Shown one piece after another: positions 35,471 to 47,185 of a DNA stretch of 64,000 bases. Position numbers and translations under genes: made by a program. This DNA comes from Haberlea rhodopensis (taxonomy: Eukaryota > Streptophyta > Magnoliopsida > Lamiales > Gesneriaceae): NCBI GenBank assembly GCA_907163345.1, contig CAJQUN010000052.1, positions 4,030,001 to 4,094,000 of the forward strand, given 5' to 3'. Every line of letters starts with the position of its first letter. Position 1 is the stretch's first letter. The notes below the pieces were generated by a model. It searched no databases. It was not told the DNA's origin and saw only the letters and a list, made by a program, of their open reading frames with translations.

Positions 35471-36110
35471 TACATATTAACTTGACAGAAGGGAACACAA
35501 TCACTCGATAGAAGAAATAATTCATGTTCTGGAACAAAGTCATTCATATTGCAAAAAACTTTGATACATAGCCTTTGAGTTTCTGGAAGATTCTAATCAT
35601 AATAATATTGCAGCAAGTCAGCAACCATTTGCTTAATTCTTGTTATGGAATTTCATGTTTTTGTGCTTCGAGAGAAACAAGAAAATAACATCATATTACA
35701 CATTACTTAAACAAAAAAAACATTATTTGTACCATCTTGTTATGCATTTTGTGTTATTTATGCAAGTGCAATTTGGACTGCTTTGGTACATTATGTTATT
35801 TATGTTTCTTGTAATTCACTTTGTTGTTACAGAGAAACAAGAAAAATTACAAATAAAAACAAGAAAATACTCCGTCGACAAAATAGCAACAAAACAACAC
35901 CAGTACAGAGATAAGAAAACATTACAGGAATTACATGCCATGAACAATCAAATATCTTCCTCAAAATTACAAAGAAAACTCCACAATATTACAACATTAC
36001 TTGAACAAATGAAGAACGATCAGCAGCAGAGAAAACACATAAGCAACCCATCCAACATGCATATATCTAGCAGCAAATGAACCATTTAGCAACAAATAAT
36101 GAACCATTTA
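35471..36110. other. Non-coding stretch with one unassigned ORF
   Basis: A 146-codon plus-strand ORF (35640-36080) has a hydrophobic N-terminal half and a Lys/Gln-rich half. I recognise no domain. Its A-rich codon use resembles the surrounding AT-rich DNA, so I do not call it a gene. Confidence 0.35.
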
Positions 36111-36460
36111 TCATCTCCTAACCTTGTATACAACTTCACCTTTTTCATGATACCTACCCCGAGTTTCAACACTACTGTAACTATTGTAAGTGGTGTTTCT
36201 CATTTCACCATATTCTTCACTGCCACCTCCATCTGGTAGCAATGTATAACGTTCAGGCTTGCACCAATGGAAGAACTCACATTTGTTCGTTACACAATTG
36301 TAATATAGCATACCTTTTGATTTTTTCTTCTTCCACACTATTACCCTAATGTCGGCCAAATATTGCATAAACACGATGATGTAGCCTTAAATCCAAGCTT
36401 CCCTTCATCTACGATTTTCTCAATCGGCTTTGCGACTCCATTGATGTTTGCTAAAAAAAC
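36111..36460 (-). pseudogene. GRF-type zinc-finger protein relic
   Basis: The minus-strand reading from about 36390 contains CLCN, then (one frame apart) GMLYYNCVTNKCEFFHWC, the second half of a GRF zinc finger (C-x-C ... C ... C-x-F-F-x-W). An upstream ATG near 36438 (MESQSRLRK) is stopped by TAG within about ten codons. Known: plant genomes carry many short GRF-finger proteins, often next to or inside transposons. Inference: a decayed copy, with a frame break between the two halves of the finger. No function can be claimed. Confidence 0.5.
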
Positions 36461-37629
36461 CATAATCCCAAGTTCTCTCAAAATGCAAGAAACAAATAAG
36501 TACACAATAACTTGGGGTGAATGACATAACTAAAAGACACAGAAAATGACAAAGTAAAGCGAGTGCCCTCACAACTTCGACCACAGGGCGTAAGTGAGCT
36601 GATTATTTGAAAATGAGAGGACTTGTTAGCCTTTTGATCTTTTATATGAGGTACGTGTCTTTTTGATCTTTTACATGGGCAAAAAGCAATTAGCCCTAAA
36701 AGTTTGTAAATGTTTAGCTGTGTGATCCTTACTGGAAATACATCAATCTTTTTGAATGGTTCGAGTGTACATAGATATCGTTTTCATGTATTATATAAAA
36801 TATAATGTAATGTCACAAAAGTTAATTCTACTTCATAGTTTATTTTAGCTAAAATTATATTTTAAACGAGAAAACTATTTTAAAATATTGAAATTGAGAA
36901 CTTTATATTTGTGATCAAGCTTGTAGATGATTTCATAGAGATGAAAAAGATGCTCTAAGAAAGGATTTTGTATTTATTGGTCAAAGATTTGTGTCATTAG
37001 TCATTACTAAGATTATAGAACGAGAGACTTTCAATGGGATGTTAATAAATGTTAATATGGACATGGGCCAGAATTCAAGAAAAGTGCAAAAATATACCAA
37101 TAGCAAAATACTAATTCAATTAAGTCATGAAAAAATCAACAGTATATAAAAGTACTTGTTTGTTTGAAGAAATACAATTTAAATAAGTTCAATTTTTTAA
37201 CTTAAGTATATTAACAACTTTTTGTTAGACCAAATAACCCTCATAAAAAACACATACCTTTCCTATCTTCAATCGCGAACCCCCCCCCCCCCTCAGTTTA
37301 ATTTATTTTGGTAACATGTTTCTTCTATCTCCCTGATCCCGATAAAGTTAGACCTTATCACACCAAACCCTAAAAAATTAGGTCCAATTGGATTGGTTCA
37401 CGGTTCAAGCCCAATTACCCCTTTCTCTCTCCTCCAAACCATAGATCTGGTTCTCCGTCAGGGAGCTAGAAACCGCCGATCCTGACGTAGATTCAGGTCA
37501 AAGAAAGTATTTTTCATCTGGGTTTCTCTCTTTGAATGTACTTTTTGTGTTTGTGTGAGAATTTTGGATCGTTCGTGAGGTTTTTTAAGAGTTTGGGCTT
37601 CTTTTTTTTTTGTGTGGATATGTTTGTAA
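36461..37629. other. Anonymous AT-rich stretch
   Basis: No gene. A block near 36610-36710 with two CTTTTGATCTTTTA-like copies looks like one end of a small DNA element. A C14 run lies at about 37268. A pyrimidine-rich stretch at 37420-37460 precedes the repeat array. Confidence 0.4.
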
Positions 37630-39402
37630 TGGTGGTGCACGATGTTTGCCAAAAAATTCTGAATTTTGCGATTTTTGGCCTATTGGTGCACTTGATTTTT
37701 GTAATGGGTGTGCACACTTTTTAACATTGTGGTGCATGTTTTTTTAACATGTTGCTGCATTATTTATTTTAATGGGACGTACGATTTTTGTCAAGGTGTC
37801 GCACTTGATTTTTTAACCTTTAGTGTACGATTTTAAGCTTGTGGTGCACGATTTTTTTAAACTTGTCGTGCACAATTTTTTAACCATGTGCTGAACGATT
37901 TTTTTACAATGAGCGTGCATCAACCTAAAATTGGGCATTGGTGCACTAAAATTTGACATTGGATGCACTAAAATTTGACATTGGATGTATGAAATTTTAC
38001 ATTTGGTGCACTAACATTGGACAGTGGTGCAATTGGATGCACTAAAATTGGAAATTGGTGCAATAAAATTGGACATTGGATGAATTTTAGTGATTTGTGG
38101 CCCATTGGTGCTTGATTTTTGGCTTGTTGGTGCACTTGATTTTTGTAATGGGGGTGCACGATTTTTAACATTGTAATACATGCTTTTTTAACATGTTGCT
38201 GCACGATTTCTTTTAATGTGGTGCACGATTTTTGTCAATGTGGTGCACTTGATTTTTTAACCTTTGGTGCACGATTTTAAGCTTATGATGCAGGATTTTT
38301 TAAACTTGTCGTGCACAATTTTAAAATCATGTGCTGCACAATTTTTTTTACAATGATTGTGCATCAGACATTGGATGCACTAAAATTGGACATCGGTGCA
38401 CTAAAATTGGACACTGGTGCACTAAAATTTTGAATTTTAGTTATTTTTGGCCTGTTAATGCTTGATTTTTGGCCTGTTGGTGCACTTGATTTTTGTAATT
38501 GAGGTGCAGAATTTTTTGCCATAAAATTCTGAATTTTATTATTTCTGGCCTATTGGTGCACTTTTTTTTTGTAATGGGGTGCATGCTTTTTTGCCAAAAA
38601 ATTCTGAATTTTATGATTTTTGGCTTGTTGGTGCACGATTTTTGGTACGTTGGTGCACTTGATTTTTGTAATGGGTGTCACGATTTTTAACATTGTGGTG
38701 CATGCTTTTTATCATGTTGCTGCACGATTTATTTTAATGGGGTGCACGCTTTTTGTCAAGGTGGTGTACTTGATTTTTTATCCTTTGGTGCACAATTTTA
38801 AGCTTGTGGTGCACGATTTTTTAAACTTGTCGTGCATAATTTTTTAACCATGTGCTGCACAATTTTTTTTTACAATGAGCGTGCATCAACCAAAAATTGG
38901 ACATTGAATGCACTAAAATTCTGAATTTTAGTGATTTTTGGCCCGTTGGTGCACGATTTTTGGCTTGTTGGAGATGTATGAAAATTGGACATTTGTGCAC
39001 TAAAATTGGACATTGGTGCAATAAATTTAGACATTGGATGCACGTAGTTTTTATATTTGGTGTACTAAAATTGGACATTGGTGCGTGATTTATTTTGGCC
39101 AGTGGGTGCACGATTTATTTTGTCTAGTGGTGCATGATTTTTTTGTCTGGTGGTGCAAGATTTATTTTGGCATGTGGGTGCACAATTTTTTTTGCCTGGT
39201 GGTGCACGCCTTTTTTTGCCTGGTGATGCGCGATTTTATTTTGGCCTATGGGTGCACGATTTTTTTGCCTTGTGGTGCACACCTTTTTTTGCCTGGTGAT
39301 GCGCGATTTTATTTTGTCTTGTGGTGCACGGTTTTATTTTAGCACGTGTTGAACGCTTGTTTGGCCCGTGGGTGTACGATTTTTTTGATATGTGGGTGTA
39401 CA
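37630..39402. repeat. GTGCAC-motif array with higher-order repeats
   Basis: About 1.8 kb of degenerate 20-35 bp units of the form GGTGCACGATTTTT or GGTGCACTTGATTTTT, separated by short T-rich linkers. A longer order is visible: the run GTGCACTTGATTTTTGTAAT followed by an AACATTGT block recurs at about 37687, 38131 and 38654. The last ~300 bp (39090-39402) use a variant unit with TTTATTTTGGC or TTTTTTGCCTGG. ORFs across it (for example 37536-37724, 38499-38847, 39034-39342) are low-complexity readings of the repeat. Confidence 0.88.
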
Positions 39403-39429
39403 TGCTACAGTAACTAGTGCTACAATAAC

Positions 39430-39839
39430 TGATATGATCATGCACCGAAGAGCACAAAGAAGGAAGGGAGCTCCAAGGATGTTAGTTGATTTTGTACTGG
39501 AGCATGAGTTTACAGAAGGAAGTCACGTTTGTTGTTACATGAATGGAGTATAGTTGTGTGCATGTTGAATATATGTATAGTTGTGTTGTGCTTTGAATTT
39601 ATGTTGTAGTCGTTAATTGTAGTTGCTACGTTGTAAAAGCGTGCTTGACAAAACTTTGTAACTAAACACTATAAATAGCAGAATAATAATTGAAGGAGAG
39701 AGAACCCATTTATCAAGTTTAACAAATTCTCTCAGTCAATTCTGTTCTCTCTGAATCTTCTGTACTTTGTTTGTGATCATTTCTCGGTAATTGGTTAATG
39801 TTGCTTGAGTGTGTTGTTGTGGAATCCTTTATCTTATCA
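39430..39839 (+). repeat. 5' LTR of the gypsy element
   Basis: TGATATGATC to CTTATCA, about 410 bp, with TATA box TATAAATA at 39670-39677. It is followed at once by TTGGTGCTCTCG, a candidate PBS. Confidence 0.7.
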
Positions 39840-40603
39840 TTGGTGCTCTCGTCTTCGATCTCCATTCAATTTGATGTTTTCGATCGAATTGCTGTTGAAT
39901 CTCTGTAGCAACGATTTTTCTCTTGAAATTGTGCTTCAGTTCCTACAATTTTGTTTCGTTAATTTTGGAAAGTGTGGATTACTTGATCGTGAATCGGAAT
40001 TACTTGTCCAAAGTACTGAATATTTGAATCCGTTCGTGAGTCATTTGGCTGAAAATTGGGAATCTGTTCGTTCGTGCACCAAATGAACCTTGTTTTTTTT
40101 TATATTGCGATTAACGGCATAAACCTGAGTGAGGAATGTATGCTTTTGTTCGCGGGTGGTGCTGTGTGATTTTGAATAGAATTTACCGAAGTTGTGAGTG
40201 AAGATCGATTGGAGCTTGTAGCATTAGAATACAAGGAAGAGTGCAGATCGATTCTGAAATTTTGTTTCTATTGAAGTGCGCGTGCAACATTTTGAAATTC
40301 CTCAAAGTAGCAGATTGCTGGATGCAAATTTATCAAGTTTGGAATCTTTGTTCTCGTTGAATTGCTCGTTGCAATACTTGTGGAATTGATCGCTGCATTG
40401 TTCATGATTCTTGCATTGTGGAGTTTGTTGCTATCTTCTTCATCTGGTTTTGAATTTCTGGAATATTGATTTCTCGACATTAGATTTGTTCTCATACTCA
40501 CAAGTTGTTCGACAAAAGATTTAATTCAAAAATTGGCATTATTCTACATGAATTTTAAATTTTAATTCAAAATTGGCATTATCCTACGTGAATTTTATTG
40601 TCA

Positions 40604-40985
40604 ATGGAGGAAGACCAACAATACAATAGTTTGGACGACATTCTTGCCCGACAAACAGCAATCGAAGAAAGGCAAAAATTGTGGAGCAGAAAGTCAACAT
40701 CGAGAATTACAGAAGATTGCAGACAACGGAGCAAACACTAACCCGCTTTTCTGGAGATAATCCATCGACATGGATTTCTCAAACTCCAAGGTACTTCAAT
40801 TTCTATAATGTTCCAGACCGTCGTCGATTGCTCATTGCGTCATATTATTTAGATGATACTGCTTTGGATTGGTTGAGTGGATGAGTAGAAATGAGTTAAT
40901 TTCTTGTTGGGAAACTTTTTTGGCGGCATTAGAAAATAGATTTTGTCATTCCGGCTCTTCTTTTGGCAAAGAAAGCACGAGCATT
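40604..40985 (+). pseudogene. Ty3-gypsy Gag remnant
   Basis: ATG at 40604 (MEEDQQYNSLDDI). A one-base shift in an A-rich run near 40675 moves to the next frame, which reads ENYRRL, RFSGDNPSTWISQTPRYFNF and LIASYYLDDTALDWL. A further shift near 40880 precedes SCWETFLAALENRF. These are the ordered blocks of the retrotransposon Gag domain (Trp-containing entry, YLxGxAxxW, WxxFxxALxxRF). Non-functional. Confidence 0.78.
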
Positions 40986-41102
40986 GCAAATTTTAAGGCG
41001 GTGAAGGTATGATGACATGTTAATATCCATCAAATTCTTGATGACTCCACACATTCTGATATTGCTATTGATTATGGTAACACTAGTAACACAAAGGAGA
41101 AC

Positions 41103-41847
41103 TCATCGGTCATACAAAAGGTTATAATATAAGATGCTGCGATGGAGAGGATTCAAGCCGCAGAAAGTGCAGCAAAGTTGCTTGGCCAAGAGAATAATCA
41201 CATCAAAGCTGAAGAAGAGGTAATGGGGATTGACATAAAACATGACGTCGAGAGCCTCGACACAGATAAAGGTGGAGTGCCGTTTGAATCTGCTTCTAAG
41301 AGAAGAGCATTTTTTGAAAGTCTTGAATTGTTCACGATGGATGTGAGTATTGATGTGATACACATGGGGAAAGTGAATCAGTGAAGATTTGCAAGCACGA
41401 AGTGGATGTGGAAATTGAAAGTGGGGACACTATGGTCCGATTATTTGCTTCACCACTAGATAATGACTGTCAAGGATTGCTGCCTAATTCTGAGCTGATA
41501 TTGCACTTTGAGAGATCTTGCCGCAAGTTTTCGGAGTCAATATATAGTGTTGATTCTCTAGGTTTCATGAAAATTAACAAGAAAGATATTGTGGATAAGA
41601 TCTATCCTAGGTTGAGACCTTTTTCTGTATGATGGAGAATTTGCACTAGATGGAAATGCAAAGGACACAAATAACCTGAGCTTGGGAGATATTAGCTGGG
41701 AAAATATCATGATAGGACAAAATGAGGCAGAACTTGTTAAGAGAGATAATGAATTTTTTGGTAACAAAATGGTGTCAACCAAGAAGTTTAGTTTTTACAG
41801 TGAAGCAAATACATCTGTTCTGTTGATGGTTATCCTATACAGTAGTC
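41103..41847 (+). other. Unassigned internal segment with three short ORFs
   Basis: ORFs at 41142-41384, 41381-41632 and 41682-41888 overlap or abut, and the first two overlap by four bases (ATGA-like). Composition is acidic and mixed, unlike the T-rich surroundings, and it could be coding in origin. I recognise no retrotransposon domain. It may be captured host sequence or a strongly diverged Gag or spacer region. Confidence 0.35.
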
Positions 41848-43171
41848 TGATAAGTGTGATTTTTACACTTAATTTGATATATGATTAGGGGTGTTTTTGT
41901 AGCGATTCCTCGAAATTAATACACGTTTTGGTTTATATTTGTATATTTCAGGAATCTAGGTCCAAATGAATAAAAGTGGATGAAATGGGCTTAAAATGCT
42001 GAAAAAGGACCAAACTGGGCAAATATGGAAAATGAGGGACCAAATCGCAAGATTGAAGATTTTGAGATCCGCGATCGATCGGTAACTTATGAAGATCGAT
42101 CGCCACCATCCAGAAGATATCCGCGATCGATCGGCAACTTACGAAGATCAATCGCCAGATTTCCGTGATCGATCGGCAAAACATCAAGATCGATCGCGGA
42201 TATGAAAAATTTGGTTATTTTGTCCAGAATGTTTTGGCGATCGATCGCCAAACCCGAAAATTTTGAGATTTTGTTTCCTTCTTGGTTATTTTGTGTCCAA
42301 ACTTTACCAAACTCCTTCACCACTATATATATTAGGTCTTGGACGAAAATAGGGACTTTTATCAAATTTTACAACCTAGGAATAGCCTTCATCCATCCAC
42401 TCATCCTCCATATCACCATCATCCACCTTCATCCATCAATCATCCTAGGATTTTGGAACACCTTCAACAAGGCGATTGGAGAACACGATCGAGAAAGAAG
42501 CAAGAGAAGGAAGCAAGGACCTACGAACGGAGTCGACATCGGGAGTTTATTCTTATCTTTTAATATTAGTTTTGATTTGTTTTGATTTACTATGTTGAAC
42601 TAATTTATTTATCGAAGCTAGGCGAATCCTTTGTCATGAACCTATGATTTGATGATTTATTTGATTGAATTCCTTTAATTCTTTGCGTATAATTTATTGA
42701 TCTTCATGCTTTTGAGGGATTGATCACCCTTGAATGATTACTTTATTGTGATTGAATTGACCATAGGATATTGCAATACGATATAATAAATTATAAGTGG
42801 GTTTTAGGTTGAGACGGACCAAGTAAAATCTAGCACACGTGTGATAGCAATAGATTTACCAAAATCGAAGGCTAGTAGTTTTCATAGATCTTTATTCGAT
42901 ATTAATTGTTCAATAAGGACGCGGGAGTGGTTTACTGCAACATTAATATTAGACTTGTTCTAACTGGACCAAAGTATAACGAATGCATTAGGAAAACTCG
43001 TCACCTTTAGAAATATTTGAATATTCAATCGAGAATTGTAAGGATTGCATTGATAAGCCAAAGTTTCGATAATCTTCTCTAGTGGATTTTTCCTGTTTAC
43101 TTTTATTGACTTGGTTGGATTAGTAGTTAATTTAATTAATTAGTAGTTTAATTATTAATTCAATTTCCACA
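41848..43171 (+). mobile_element. Tat-type LTR copy inserted in the gypsy element
   Basis: Starts TGATAAGTGTGATTTTTACA. Shares with the inverted copies at 12207-13460 and 16380-20650 the blocks CACACGTGTGATAGCAA, GGCTAGTAGTTTTCAT and CAATAAGGACGC. It has six GATCGATC-type motifs at 42065-42245. The last ~200 bp of the full LTR (including the CGACACACTTACTT part) are missing and no clear TSD is present. Confidence 0.65.
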
Positions 43172-43328
43172 TTGACATTATTACCTTGGGAAATGCATAT
43201 CATGGTGGACCACTCAAATATTGGTTTAGTGGATCGGATTGTCGTTGGAAGAAAACATCTTGCCATCTTGGGTGGCCCTTTCTAGTGTTGCACCTTGAGG
43301 ACAAGGTGGGTTTTGATGGGGTCAGTAA

Positions 43329-43485
43329 TGATATGATCATGCACCGAAGAGCACAAAGAAGAAAGGGAGCTCAAGGACGTTAGTTGATTTTGTATCCGGA
43401 GCATGAATTTACATAAGGAAGTCACGTTGTTGCTACATGAATGGAGTATAGTTGTGTGCATGGTGAATATTTGTATAGTTGTGTT
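43329..43485 (+). repeat. Truncated 3' LTR of the gypsy element
   Basis: Matches 39430-39585 with few changes (TGATATGATCATGCACC, GGGAGCTC, GGAAGTCACGTT, GAATGGAGTATAGTTGTG), then diverges. A purine-rich GATGGGG lies just upstream. Confidence 0.75.
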
Positions 43486-43932
43486 GTTAGTTGCTTAAGT
43501 TGGTATGTGTCTAACCCTGGCATGTTGCATTGGAATGCTGTTAAATGGTTGTTGTCTTTAGTTGTTAAAATCAAACGTTATGCGTTTAATCATGCTGATA
43601 ATGTACTAAGTGTTTGTCCCTTAGTAAGTTTCAATCATATTTAAAAAATTTTAAATTTGATACTGGTGATTGATGCATGTTTAGTCCATTGGTTAGTGTT
43701 TTATAATCTGCTGTGTGCTCGTTATAAAACTGTTACCCTGGTTACTTTCCCACTTTAACTTGCTGTGTGCTTGTTATTGTTTTTTTCTCCTTGTCTTTAC
43801 TTTGTGTTTTGACAGGAACTTGGTCCACACAATTACTTTGTGTATTGTGGCGACCATAAGGCGATGATGATGTCTGCTTGTATGTTTTCCCTACGTCTGA
43901 AGAGAAACCTGTATTGGGCCAAGGTGGAGATT
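43486..43932. other. Sequence upstream of a candidate LTR
   Basis: No gene recognised. It ends in CCAAGGTGGAGATT, which resembles a PPT immediately before TGTTGGG. Confidence 0.4.
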
Positions 43933-44640
43933 TGTTGGGTATGTGGCCCAATTGGTTAAGCACATTAAGGCTTTAACCTTAATTAACCTACCCTAATCTC
44001 CCACTTAAAACCCTAAGCCAACCCTAAGTCTGAGAAGAAAAAAAAAAGAACGCCTCCACAGTTGAACGCCTCCTCTCGTTTTTTTTTTCGTTCGTCCGCC
44101 TCCTTCTTCCTTAACCAGAACGTGCGCCTCCTTCACCACTCTTCTCCCTTGCCTTTTTCTTCCTGCTCCTGTTGTGCATGGCTGAGTGGGTCGTGCAAGG
44201 AGTGTTAGTCGTGGCTTTGTGCTGTGCGATTGAGTGATGCGCGTGGCTTTGTGATGTGCGATTGAGTGTTGTGCGTGGCTTTGTGCTGTGCGTGGCTTTG
44301 TGTTGTGTGGGTGCACTGGGTGAGTGGAGGTAGCTGGCCGTGTGGGTGCGGTGGTTACCTGGCCGTGAGCTTTGTGCTTTTTCTGGTGACTGGTGGTTCT
44401 GGCAGTGTGTGGTTGTGGCGTGAGGGGGCTGGCTGTGTGTGTTCTTGTCGTGTGCTTTGTGCTTTCGGGCAGAACGTGGGTGTGGGGTGTTGTCAAAACC
44501 TTTCGGTCTTTGCCGAGGTTTCTCTCCGTGACGTAGATTGGGGAACAGCAGATCTGAGCCGGAATCTATATCCTTTTGGATTTAGTATTATATTCATATA
44601 CTGTGTGTATTTGTATTTGAATTTTGCAGGTACACAGGCG
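43933..44640 (+). mobile_element. Candidate LTR fragment with G/T-rich minisatellite
   Basis: Begins TGTTGGGTATGTGGCCC after a PPT-like AAGGTGGAGAT and contains an ACTTAAAACCCTAAGCC stretch typical of plant LTR leader regions. A 32-bp G/T-rich repeat (CGTGGCTTTGTG ... GATTGAGTG) starts at 44210, 44242 and 44274, with a short copy at 44291. The downstream end is unclear. The 126-codon ORF here is low complexity. Confidence 0.4.
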
Positions 44641-44799
44641 ATGTAAAGGCGGATACCCTCCTAACACAAAGTTTGAACGAAGATATATCTAATTTGTGTG
44701 TCAATTTATTAAAAAAAAATCAAGAAAATTTGGGATGACTCTTGAAAGGTCTCATACGGATTACATTTAGACATACAACAATTACATGAATTTGATACC

Positions 44800-45140
44800 T
44801 GCATTGATTGAGTCTAACGGTGAACGTGCACCACCACCTTAATATAGAAAGTATTTTTTATAAGTGCACCGCATGAGTCTAGCATTGCATGTATCCAACG
44901 TACACTGCTAGACTTGAGCGGTGCATGTGCACTACCACCTTAATAAAAAAAAAAAAAATTTATATGTGTACCGTGTGAGTCTAATTGTGCATGTATCCCA
45001 CGTACATCACTAGACTCAAGCGATGCACATAAACCACCGCTGTAAATAAAATATGTTTTTTTTACATGCATCATTTGAGTCTAGTGATGCATGTATCTCA
45101 CGTGTAACGTTAGACTCAAGCGGTGTGCGGTAAAACTAAA
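44800..45140. repeat. ~100-bp tandem repeat with hairpin units
   Basis: GAGTCTA recurs at 44810, 44875, 44977 and 45077 (spacings 65, 102, 100). Each full unit reads GCACCGYxTGAGTCTAG ... GCATGTATCYCACGTA ... CTAGACTYxAGCGGTGCA, an inverted repeat of about 20 bp arms, followed by a poly-A/T stretch. Confidence 0.85.
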
Positions 45141-47029
45141 TGCATCACCGTTAAAAGTAAAAAGTTTAAAATTCCATTCAATCAATTTATCGAACATTTC
45201 AAATACACTGTAATTTTGGATTTCACCTTCAAAATCTCCAAACATAATATTACAACAAAACTGAATTTCATTACAAATGTCAAACCAATTGAAGCACATC
45301 ACAAGCACTGACACTTTATTATCACATTTAGCAGGGTTGAATTTCATGCTTCTTTTCTCCATGCTGCATCATTATTTGCTCCTTTATAGTCTCACGCCTG
45401 GACACACCAAATAGGATGCAAACCATATTCAAACTCCTTGTGGAAAGGGACGATCTCAGCGATATGTTCGACATGTTGTACGGAGCGATTATGGAGGACA
45501 GTAAAAGGAGACTACGAGGATGGCATTCGGGAGCGGAGCTCTATGTCTATTTTGGTCATTTTATTCGAAATTGAACTTAAATGATTTGAATTTTTTTTCG
45601 GACCTAGTAGGAAAAACTTTTTTCAAAGGGTACCGACCCAAAATTTTTCGCAATTTATAACTATCCGACGAGGCATTTTTGACCCAATAAAGACTATATG
45701 TTAAACCACCTCCAAGTGGCCTCATTTAGATAATTAATTTAATTCTTTAATGATAATTAAAATATTTTAAAAAAACTTATTTATTATCTAAAACAAATAT
45801 TTATAAAACTTAATTACTTTTATTGTCACTTTTATACTTTATTTGTGTGTGGTAGTTAATTTACTATAATATTTACATAATATGAATAAAGTAAATGAAA
45901 TATTGCTTAAACATAAGTTTCTTATGTAAATATGTTTATACATCATCTTATAGATATTTGATGAAATAAAGTACTCGATGTAAATAAAATGGTAGGAAAA
46001 ATTATAAAAAATACTCCTTTTATAGTAAAGTTTGACTTAGACATATTATAGATGAATTTTTTTATGATGCACAAAATGTGCATTTTTTGGTGCAAAACCT
46101 GTATTAAAATAAAAGTTATTGTTGGAGATGACCTTATGCATAAGCTGGATAAATTTTGGATTGCTTATTCAAAGCACTTTTATGTTATTTTTGCTAAAGT
46201 TAGAAAAAAATTGAGTTTAAGCAAAAGTATAGTGTTTGCTATTAAAATGAGAACATTTTAATTTATTACAAAATTGCGACCACATAAGTTAAAGCAGTGA
46301 AAAATATATCATAACTTGATTATCTAGATTCTGTTTTACCTTCTTCGTTTTTTAAGAAAAGAAATAACATAAGCAATGAATTCAAGTACCCAATATCTAT
46401 TTTTTTTACATGAAAAATAGATAAGCAATTTTGAGAGATAATCTGAAACACATCATTATTCATTCAATATTAATTTTTAAAAATAGAATATATTATATAC
46501 TGATAAGAAAGTTCTTCTACCGAAAACATCGTCTAATGGATTGATGACTGGATAAATTTAAAATTATCTAAATTGATTACTCGAACCAATTTTCCAATAG
46601 CATTTAATGTACAAATTCTATTTTTGTTAATTTCAAATGAAATTATCAAACTTTATTTTTATTATGAAGTAATAAATATAATAATTATCGACTAATAAGT
46701 GTATAGGAATCCAAGTTAGTAATGTTGGGAGACAATGAAACAGAAGGACACCCACTATAACTCAACGCAAAAACCAACTAAATAATAATTTTATTTTTAA
46801 TTATTTTATATCATTAATAATATAATAATCTATTCCAAATAATAATAATAATAATATAATATCATAACAAATAATTATTATTGTCACTGTTGAATCATGC
46901 CAGCTCTTTTAAGTTAGTAGATCGATCGTGGGATGCCTCGAGGAGTACGTATGTTATTAATTTAAAATATTTATCAACTAAGGAATTTATTACAAAACCA
47001 AAAGTCAACCTACCTTCGTAACCAAGGCG
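45141..47029. other. AT-rich intergenic stretch
   Basis: No gene or named repeat supported. ORFs at 45081-45362 and 46052-46261 are AT-rich and without domain features. Confidence 0.5.
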
Positions 47030-47185
47030 GATTTATTCTATGCTACCTCATAAGATAGTGTCTTATGAAGTATATCTAACTATTCATTGGGAATATTCCC
47101 ACTTAATATCATTGAGAATATTCTCAATGAATGGTTGGATGTACCCCATAGAACACTACCCCATATAGTAACATAGAATATTTCA
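47030..47185. repeat. Palindromic stem-loop element
   Basis: Imperfect inverted repeat with arms of about 65 bp (TCTATGCTAC ... GTTACATAGAAT) around two perfect palindromes, TGGGAATATTCCCA (47088-47101) and CATTGAGAATATTCTCAATG (47110-47129). A relative lies at 59665-59800. Confidence 0.75.

Larger units (their letters stand above)
39430..43485 (+). mobile_element. Decayed Ty3-gypsy element with gag traces and an inserted LTR
   Basis: Direct repeats starting TGATATGATCATGCACCGAAG at 39430 and 43329 mark its LTRs. A tRNA-type PBS region (TTGGTGCTCTCG, 39840) follows the first, gag-like sequence lies at 40604-40985, and a purine stretch precedes the second. The 3' LTR is recognisable only for ~155 bp. 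About 1.3 kb (41848-43171) is a foreign Tat-type LTR. No RT, RNase H or integrase was recognised, so most pol is missing. Confidence 0.65.

Noticed and set aside
35640..36080. 146-codon ORF with hydrophobic N-terminal half
   Set aside because: AT-rich, Lys/Gln/Asn-heavy composition as expected by chance in this DNA; no recognised domain.
37536..39342. Several ORFs with repeated VVHDF-like peptides
   Set aside because: Readings of the GTGCAC array in different frames, not a protein family.
37630..39402. CRISPR-like array
   Set aside because: Spacing and spacers are irregular and related to each other, and the DNA is a plant nuclear sequence.
44266..44646. 126-codon ORF rich in C, G, V and W
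   Set aside because: Produced by the G/T-rich minisatellite in a candidate LTR.
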